This document shows positions 56,681 through 64,000 of a DNA stretch of 64,000 bases, piece after piece. The DNA lies in NCBI GenBank assembly GCA_025529335.1, contig JAMYHX010000032.1, forward strand, positions 102,808 to 166,807, given 5' to 3'. Under the pieces are notes generated by a model, which searched no databases, was not told where the DNA came from, and saw only the letters and a list, made by a program, of their open reading frames with translations. A program made the position numbers and the translations under genes. Source of the stretch: Rhizopus sp. PT2906 (Eukaryota; Mucoromycota; Mucoromycetes; Mucorales; Rhizopodaceae). Every line of letters begins with the position of its first letter. Within the stretch, counting starts at the first letter, position 1.

Positions 56681-58170
56681 AATGAAGTTTACAGAAAAAA
56701 GTAAAATAAAAAGGGTGAGGTATTGGTTGCAGCTTTGTTGTTGTTGCTGGTACTTGTGTAAATGTGTAGAATAAAGACAAAGCAGTTATGAATCTCTGTT
56801 TTATCCTTTTTATTAAAAGTGAGAGAAGCTCATAGCAAAAAGAAATTAAGTTTTCCAAAAGAGTCAGAGTACTAATTAAGGTACATGTAATAAATTCAAA
56901 TGCAAAACACAGCAAGAGGAATCTATATTCATTCCTACAACAGTATTAGTCATTTTATATAACACATGCTGTGTATATAAACGCCCTTGGGTTCAATAGT
57001 ATTTCGTATATCTGAAGAGTCAGTTGATAGTTTGACTTAAGAATGGCTCGATTTCAACAATAACTTTCAACAATATCTCTTTACTTTTGTGTAAAACTAC
57101 ACTACAACAATATACGCTACGCTATAATACAGACTTTCTTATACAGTATATTTACTCTTTGAATGCTTTTTTTTAGTGAATATCAGTGCTAAAATACGAT
57201 AGACGCACGCCTACTTTTCATTGCTATCAATTCTGCATCTTAATCTTTATATAATTGTCCAAAGAGGACCAGATCGAGAGCATGTTTGATGCTAGTTTGT
57301 GCGCTTGCGATTCAAAAAAGAAAAATGGAATATTCTACATGTTTAAGTTTAGGAACAAGACAGAGATAGAAGCGGCATAGATTAATGAGGAAAGAATTGA
57401 TTATTCAGGCAATATATTGTGATTACTATAACACCATGTACTACAAGTAAACGTATTCTTATCTTCTCCTTTTTTTTGTAATCAAAAGAAATAACAATCC
57501 TTTAGCTACAGAAAACTGAAAGTCATTAAGCTTATCCATTATATGATAGTAATCACACTGGCAAATACCTTAACAACGAACCACTCCTCTCTCTATTTGA
57601 TAATTCAAGCACATCTTGAACGATAAAGTGATATTAAGAAATTTTTACATAATTTAAAAATCATACATTGCGCCTCTTGAATAAGGATGTAAAGCTGCAC
57701 GCAATACCACATATGGTTTAACTTTTTATCATATGAAAGGAATATTTCTTCTATTCTCATTCTAAAAACGATTCATGGAATGGTGGACTATGGTTAAATT
57801 ACGTGGTGTAATTGATCATATCATATTCAAGCTACTGCTCTTAGCCCCATTTTACAATAATAGACCAAAGTCCAAGAGGTTTAACCTACATTCTCTCTAC
57901 AGCTTAACTTTAATCATGTCAGAAGGCTTTATATCAATTAGATTATTCTGAGAATAATATAATATATATCACTCTTGTTTATTATTGCTTCTAAATATGT
58001 ATTCATGCTTTTGAATGCATACATGATTACTATTTGATTTTTTATGATACTGATAACATTATGAATTTCATTATAAAAAGGGCACTATTTTAGCTACGAA
58101 AATCAGTCATTTCACTATCAATTCATTCTTTTTTTTCTTTATTAAAAAAAAGCTTTTAATTATCTTTTAA
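56681..58170. other. Intergenic region upstream of the Fanzor leader repeats
   Basis: AT-rich, no protein-like ORF on either strand; nothing recognised apart from generic T-rich runs. Confidence 0.45.
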
Positions 58171-58500
58171 GTAAGTAAAAGCGTATTTAAACTGTTGAAT
58201 GCAGTCTGTAACTAATAGCACATCTAATAGATACGTCTCTTTGGCTCTTTATTTTCTAAAATCAATCTATATATTTTTAACTCTACACATCAAGCACTTC
58301 CAGTAAGTAAAAGCTTATCTAAACAATTGGATACATCATTATCTAACGATATATCTTGTAGGTTCACGTCTATCGTTTTTCTAGTTCTTCAATCTTTTAT
58401 AAATATATATATTCATTTATCTAGAAGTAAGTAAAATTCTTTTCAAGCTACTAGAGATAGTATTTAACAACTATATATATATATATATATATATTCAATA
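58171..58500 (+). repeat. Three divergent leader units, each starting with GTAAGTAAAA
   Basis: GTAAGTAAAA occurs at 58171, 58303 and 58427, spaced 132 and 124 bp. The first two are followed by near-matching text (GCGTATTTAAAC and GCTTATCTAAAC) and similar T/A-rich tails; the third runs into a TA tract (58472-58494) and then the Fanzor ATG at 58512. Each unit therefore carries a perfect splice-donor consensus. They may be tandem duplicates of a promoter or 5' leader, or of the element's left end. Confidence 0.55.
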
Positions 58501-58511
58501 GATATCTCACC

Positions 58512-60626
58512 ATGGATGAAGGCTCCACTCCAAGCTCCTTCGATTCATCGGCTATGAGTACTTCTAGTTCCCTCGCACCCGGCGACCGTATTTTGGCTGT
58601 TAAATCCTCTGTTGATGGCATTGGTTGGAACGATATCCATTGTGAAACACTCGAAAGCTTTATCGAATGTGTATACACCACCACCATGCACGCCTATTCT
58701 TTCTCGAAATTCATCTTCCTTCGAGAACTGCAAGACATGAATTTCAGAATACAAGAATACATCAGCAAGGATTTTTTTAAAGAAGTATGGCTCTCATTGG
58801 TTAATTACTCAAGAGGCCGAGCTCGCGCTCGACTCATCATTGAATATCATGAGTTAATCAATCGGCACTTGGATGATTACCTTGGAATCACCAACTACCA
58901 GAGATTCAACTTCGTATATGCTCAGCAATCTGCTATAATCGAAGACATCAACATATACACAGTTTACGCCAACAACGTTCATCTTAGATTTGGTCAGCAC
59001 CTTCGACGTGCTGTTAACTCTTTATTTCGCATACGGCAACGAATGGTAGATTTGAGACGAGATCTGTCTGCACAAGATATGGATGACGACGAAATCAAGC
59101 ACCGCATCCGTCAAGACACCATTCTGCCAGCGCGGATATTCAAGCAGGCTATCTCACAGCAGCCTATAAATATGGAACAACTCCTTCAAGAGCCTATTTA
59201 TATGAAAGCTCTTGAAGTTCTTCAGCCTGTTTTGATGCTTATGATGAAGGCTACAACTTTGGTGAACAGGGACTTTATTATGATGTCAAGTGTAACCCTG
59301 TCAACCACTTTATGGCCTTCTATCAACTTTCTCGTCTCTTTGAACGTCTTAGTTTACCCGTCTTCAACTGTTTTCCTCTCCAGCGTTTATGGTCCCCTCG
59401 TTACGTTACCATCGACAGCAATATTCTCTGCCAAAACATCCTGGGAATTCGATGACCCAGTGCTGTCAATCTTGATTCAACAGCCCTCAAGCTGCAAGAA
59501 GGTGGACAACTTAGATTTCGTGGCACTATTCAAACTGATGGCATTGGTGCCACAGTTTTCAAGAAGAGGCTCGACAGGCAAACAAGGTACACGGCAAGGT
59601 TCACAGTGGAGTATGAAGATACCTCCAACATTGCTAATCTAGCTGGTCGAAATCATCAAGAGATTTCTGGTCGATGCGTCGCTGTGGACTCAGGAAGAAG
59701 AGAAATATTATATTGCATACATGAAAACTCTACACCAGAGCAACCAGTGAGATTTCGGTACACTAAACAACAGCAAGACAAGACGTGGAAAACCAAAAAG
59801 TACCGTCGAATTTTGCAAGCTCTCAAAGCCCAAGATCTTGATGTCGTTCAAGCTGAGCAAGTCCTTTCTCAACAGCCAAGCAGCACCGTATCTATAGAAG
59901 ACTTTGGCCGCTTCCTTCAAGCCAGATATCAACAGTCTGCCGTTCTCAGTCGATTCTATGGACATACCATCACAAACCATGATAATGGATACCCCCTCTT
60001 TCGCAAGGTCCGTCTTTCAACGTACTTCAACAAACAACGTGCCGAACAAAAGCTTATTCAAGACTTACGCGCCAAGTTTGGAGAAGACGCCATGCTTGTG
60101 ATGGGAAACTGGTCCGCTCCCCATGCTAGGTATCATGAGCCCATCCGTTGCCTTGGTTTCTGAAGACTTCTCAAGAAACATGGGTTCCAAGTCTTTCTTA
60201 TAGACGAGTACAAGACCAGTAGGTGCTGTCCAACATGCCACAACGAAAGCCTCCACACGTTCCGTCGTGTTCCAAATCCACGACCGTATCGACGTGAGCG
60301 ATATCCTACGGTTATCTGCCATGGTCTTTTAAGGTAATAATACATGAACCACTTGGATGACTTTATACTGATTGAACATTGCTTGTAGATGCACCAATCC
60401 ATGCTGTAGACCCGCCATGGCAGCATCAGGTAGACAACGCTTATGGAACAGGGATGTTGCTGCTTGCCTCAACTACATGCACATCCTTCGTGGGCTTCAA
60501 CGTAATGGCATGGTTCCTCATAGGTTTCGCCTGGTTGCTGTTGCTCCTACAAGACGTCAAAGAAGAGTGAACGATCAGGGGCAACCAAGAACTAGAATAC
60601 GCTTAGACGATGATTCTCCGTCCTAG
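58512..60626 (+). mobile_element. Fanzor (eukaryotic TnpB-type RNA-guided nuclease) gene, inactivated
   Basis: The N-terminal frame opens at ATG 58512 (MDEGSTPSSFDSS) and stays sensible to about 59220. A one-base frame change follows, and the rest continues in another frame: CFDAYDEGYNFGEQGLYYDV, CVAVDSGRREILYC (RuvC-I Asp), VMGNWSAPHARYHEP, FLIDEYKTSRCCPTC (RuvC-II Glu and first zinc pair), NPRPYRRERYPTVICHGLLR, then after an intron (60333-60389) RCTNPCC (second zinc pair) and LWNRDVAACLN (RuvC-III Asp). In-frame TGA codons interrupt at 59453 and 60161. All catalytic residues remain, so decay is recent. Fanzors are RNA-guided DNA nucleases carried by eukaryotic transposons. Confidence 0.82.
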
Positions 60627-61660
60627 TTATCGCTAGGACACATCTAGATGCCTTCGGGGTAAGTTATATATATAGTAATTTTCTTACATAACTGTGTAAT
60701 TCTTTATATTCTCTCCTTGGTACTTATTATTCTCATTTGTATATCGTCTCTTTGCACGCATTTTGTTTTTAACCTTTGCGTAAATGAGTTTTTTAATTCG
60801 CACCAATTATTTTTTCATCCACGTCATGATTTTATCCTCTTTCTGAAATTTATTTTTAATAAAACAGTATAGTACAGCCAGAATAACAATAAGCTTAGAT
60901 CAAAGGGTTTCAAAATAAATAAATCGATTGAAAGTCGTGTTAGGTACACCTGGAATGCCGTTGTTTTCAGAATCTATAAGCTGACAGATGGCCTAGTTTG
61001 AAGAAATACCATTGATTGTTTTGTAAAGGCAGCACTCAGTAAAGCCCAAGCTCTATTTTGAGATATATAAAAAATGGGTTACGTTGCTTTTAGCACTTTG
61101 TATTCAAGTCGCAGGTAATCGGCTTAATTATGATACTAATAGAAGAGCAATGGAAATAGAGGCGAAAAGGAAACAAGCAATGCAGTCTTTGATTGACCCA
61201 AAGATAATGTGATAGAATCAAAATAATATATCTATAAATGGTAAAGGCAAAGCTTGAACAAATCAGTAACAAAAATTAATTAAACTCAAGTTGCTGTGAT
61301 ATGCATTGCGTTGCAGCAACTGCTTATGTCGCAGCAGAAAAAACACACACACAATAATTCTTTCATCACTTCAAATACATACGGAATACTCATCATTGTT
61401 CGCCTCTTCCTTCGTCTTGCTTCTCCATTGACCTATTCCCAAGCCATCCTATAGAGAATATAAAAAGAGACAGAAAATGCAGAAAACTATATACAATAGG
61501 TACTCTCACGAGCACTTGAAAATAATCAATCCAGGACCTTTTATGCGCATAGAGTAATGATGATCAACTGGTCATGACATATAATGGTTACAGTTTAAGA
61601 TAAAATCAAAGAAAAAAAGGATATAACAGTCGTTTTATTATTACTGTTGATAATAGAATG
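60627..61660. other. Intergenic region, including Fanzor 3' flank
   Basis: Directly after the Fanzor stop is a small hairpin (CCTAG TTATCG CTAGG, 60622-60637) and then GGGGTAAGTTATATATATAG, echoing the GTAAGT plus TA tract on the left side. Fanzor/TnpB guide RNAs usually arise at this right end, so a guide-RNA scaffold is possible here. Beyond 60700 nothing is recognised. Confidence 0.4.
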
Positions 61661-62535
61661 CTAAGGGGATGTAGGGAAATGATTATAATAGAAATAAGAA
61701 ATATGATTGTGGGTTTTGTTGTTTAATGTATCAAATGTACCAAAGTAAGAGTAATGGGTAAAATTGAGTGTTTGCTGTTGTTTATGATATCCGATCACGT
61801 TACGTGTATTATGACTATGCCTATGCTGATTATGTTCTTGGTGATGATGATTTATGTTGGTTATACCAGAGGACGTCCAACTTTTGATAAACATAAGAAA
61901 CTTTTGTTTGTCTTCCTCTGAAATGTATTGACAATGAGCTAGTTTAGGTGTAGTTACTTTAAATGTTCTACCATTGTTATTGCTTTTACTACTACTACTA
62001 CTATTATTATTATTATTGCTGCTGTTATTGCTATTATTACGATTATTGATGTTACTACTACTGCTACTACTGCTACTGCTACTGCTAGTACTGCTGTTGC
62101 TGCTACTGCTACTACAACTGCTGTTGCTGCTTTTGTTCTGACTATTGTTGATATTATTGCTTGTACATGCCAATGATGCATAAAGCCGTGTCTTCATTGG
62201 TCTATTTGCTATCACATTACTTTTAGAATGATTGATCCGTTTAGGCACCAGTGCTTTTAATCTCTCCAGCTCTGTTTTCTTGTCTTCTTTTAATTCATCT
62301 TGTTTAATATCTTCAATATCCTCTGGCCTCTGTATCTTTTGTAGTAAATATGAACTGCTCCAAGTATTATTTTGTTGATATGATTGTTTTGAGTTATTTT
62401 GAATAAGTGTGGGGAATTCATCAATATCTATTTTTAGGCATTATTATAAACAATAGTCGTATTATGTCTCTTTATATTACTTTTGGGCCTGTTGGAATAA
62501 TCAGCCCAACTAGGGGCAAATATAAAAGTTGACAT
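61661..62535 (-). CDS. Unknown Ser/Asn-rich protein
   Basis: Exons 62535-62481 and 62427-61661 give 273 aa. It begins MSTFIFAPSWADYSNRPKN, then IDEFPTLIQNNSKQ and a charged helix (DIEDIKQDELKEDKKTELER). A long Ser/Asn low-complexity block (about residues 140-190) is coded by TAC/TGC and TTATTA-type repeats on the plus strand. Next come VTTPKLAHCQYISEEDKQKF and a His/Asn-rich end. No enzymatic motif. The conserved-looking ends around a homopolymer suggest a regulatory or RNA-granule protein, but that is speculation. Confidence 0.5.
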
Positions 62536-62810
62536 TTATTATTGTTGCTTTTCTGGTTTCAGTTAATCCACATTGAGCATTTATATATAAAAGTGAGAGA
62601 AATATTCAGTGATAAACAGATATAAATAAATAAAAAGCAAGAAAGAAAAGCAAAGATAACAAGCAGGTTCCCGTCCCCTCCTTTTATCAAAATGCGCTGT
62701 TACAAAAGTGACCCCAAGTAAAAACGTCATGCTGTTCCCTTAATAAAAAATTCTCTAATTTTCTCTACCTTTTTTTTTTTTTTTTTCCCTTTAATATACT
62801 AATCTATACA

Positions 62811-63456
62811 ATGGCTTTAGCACCTCTTAAGCCTAACCTTTTAAGGCCTTTATTTGTCAACCATAATGTACGCTTATTTGTCACAAGCAGTAATTCCTCC
62901 TCACAACAACAACAACAACAACAAAATGTAATCCCAACTTGGAATGATTACTTCAAACTTCGTAAAAAGAGACGTACTTACGAAGTGACCTCTTATGTAC
63001 CTTGCACCATTGCCCCTGCTTTTGGCACATTTTCTTACTTTGTTCAAATGGAAGTGGATCCTTTCACTAAGATTCTTGGCATGGATCCTCTTATGGCTGC
63101 TGTGGTTACCACTGCGGGTGCCGTAAAGTATTATGTTGAATTGTTATATGAATATGAACTAATGTACAATATAGGCTTTTGGTGGATTTTTATTAGGCCC
63201 TGTATTTGGCAATACTTTATTCAAGTTGATGAATAGAAAGATAGCTCCTGCTATGGATGCTCGCGATAAAGAATTTTTTGAACACATCAAAAAGAATCGT
63301 GCAGATGCTAGACTTAATTCAATTCGTAATCCTGTACCTGATTATTATGGTGAAAAGATTCAATCAGTACATGATTACAGAACTTGGTTAAGAAAGCAAC
63401 GTGAACATTATAGAAAGGGTGTCTTTGGTGGTGATGTTAATGGACTTGAAGATTAG
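62811..63456 (+). CDS. PAM17: Mitochondrial import motor subunit Pam17
   Basis: Exons are 62811-63122 and 63175-63456, giving 197 aa. An N-terminal presequence with a polyglutamine run precedes TWNDYFKLRKKRRTYEV. Two membrane segments follow (about 67-83 and 100-122, ending GGFLLGPVFGNTLFKL), then the matrix part HIKKNRADARLNSIRNPVPD and YYGEKIQSVHDYRTWLRKQR. Pam17 supports the presequence translocase motor at TIM23 in the inner membrane. Confidence 0.95.
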
Positions 63457-63929
63457 AGGAAAAAAAAAAAAAAAGTAAAGACAAACTGAAAGAATAGATT
63501 AAAGTTCATGTTATACTTTTGCAATTTTTTTTTCTTTCCTTTTCTTTGGTGTATATAAATTGATACATTTTTGAATGTTCTTGTTGTAAACAAACCCTTC
63601 TTAAATTACCTAAAGTGCTAACCACTTCACAAATTCTTTTTTCACTTTTGCTAGTGTTTTTTTCTTCAATACAATCAATATGAAAAAAGTAACAAAGAAA
63701 CAGCGACAAAATATTTAAGCGAAAACATCACTGTTCTTCATAAAAGCACATGAAATCGTTTTAAAATGTTGCAAGCACCTATATCTTTTGATCCTTTTTT
63801 AATATATTTCGATTTACTATAAAAAACGCGCTTTTAGAGTAAGAACATTGGGAGGGTTACATGAAAGTCACATGTATATCACGTGAACGAACGCAACACT
63901 AAAGAAATACATAAATTGGAAAACAAGGT
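63457..63929. other. Intergenic region before tRNA-Ile
   Basis: AT-rich spacer; no CDS recognised. Confidence 0.5.
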
Positions 63930-64000
63930 GCTCTTGTAGCTCAGCTGGTTAGAGCGTCGTGCTTATATTGTAAAATATACCTGAGGCACGCGAAGGTCGC
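63930..64000 (+). tRNA. tRNA-Ile (UAU) with intron, truncated by the window end
   Basis: Acceptor 5' strand GCTCTTG, then TA, D arm GCTC-AGCTGGTTA-GAGC, G26, anticodon stem TCGTG and loop CTTATA, giving anticodon TAT. An intron follows position 37 before the returning stem (CACG), and the variable region (GAAGGTC) runs to the window edge. The 3' half is outside. tRNA-Ile(UAU) also has an intron in other fungi. Reading the stem one base later would change the anticodon, but D-arm counting favours TAT. Confidence 0.8.

Noticed and set aside
56673..56915. 80-codon minus-strand ORF rich in Leu/Phe
   Set aside because: Low-complexity product of T-rich DNA overlapping the upstream region of the RRM-like fragment.
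59237..59642. Continuation of the first Fanzor frame to a later stop
   Set aside because: The other frame carries the family-like sequence in this interval (CFDAYDEGYNFGEQG and onward), so this frame is open by chance after the frameshift.

Overview
This window is nuclear DNA of an early-diverging filamentous fungus, most likely Mucoromycota (Mucorales-like). The evidence is an AT-rich genome, many 45-65 nt introns with gtaag/gtatgt donors, very short intergenic gaps, and fungal proteins such as Mid1, Pam17, Hsp78, Tps2-type trehalose enzymes and a Kin1-like kinase. Remnants of a Helitron and of Fanzor/TnpB-type nucleases, both common in these genomes, also fit. I joined exons by hand; where exon lengths are given they sum to a multiple of three.

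Layout. 1-7 kb: 3' part of a Uls1/Rad5-type RING SNF2 translocase, a gene-poor stretch with one copy of a dispersed repeat, RAD6, a phosphatase-like relic, ribosomal eL30 and proteasomal Rpn8. 7-12 kb: Rab2, SPO11, a foldback element and Pol I/III subunit AC19. 12-20 kb: a 5'-truncated Helitron helicase, NDC1, a frameshifted methyltransferase pseudogene, a trihelix-like orphan and the second repeat copy. 20-31 kb: COA1-like factor, a PC-esterase-like type II membrane protein, HSP78, glucose-6-phosphate 1-epimerase, SURF4/Erv29 and tRNA-Tyr. 31-49 kb: eEF1B-gamma, trehalose-6-phosphate synthase/phosphatase, Mid1, Alg13, a p24 protein, a class V PLP enzyme, a Kin1-like kinase, a tiny membrane protein, SmG and CLPTM1. 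49-64 kb: decayed material including a RuvC-type nuclease relic, MAD2, a COPI-associated membrane protein, two RRM-like fragments in inverted orientation, a decayed Fanzor, a Ser/Asn-rich protein, Pam17 and a truncated tRNA-Ile(UAU).

There are no operons; the genes are mostly housekeeping and are packed head-to-head or tail-to-tail, with gaps as small as 18-30 bp. Several are linked by function: Rad6/Spo11/Uls1/Mad2 (genome maintenance and division), Hsp78/Pam17/Coa1-like/Brawnin-like (mitochondrial biogenesis), and SURF4/p24/COPI-associated/Alg13/CLPTM1/Rab2 (secretory pathway).

The most unusual signal is in gene structure. HSP78 keeps its frame only if a single-nucleotide exon is spliced in. 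RAD6, RAB2, MAD2 and the COPI-associated gene contain 10-16 nt exons. Four genes need GC-AG introns, all with the same GCAAGT donor. The main mobile-element find is a Fanzor gene disabled by a frameshift and two TGA codons, each explainable as CGA-to-TGA, preceded by a three-copy leader repeat that carries splice donors.
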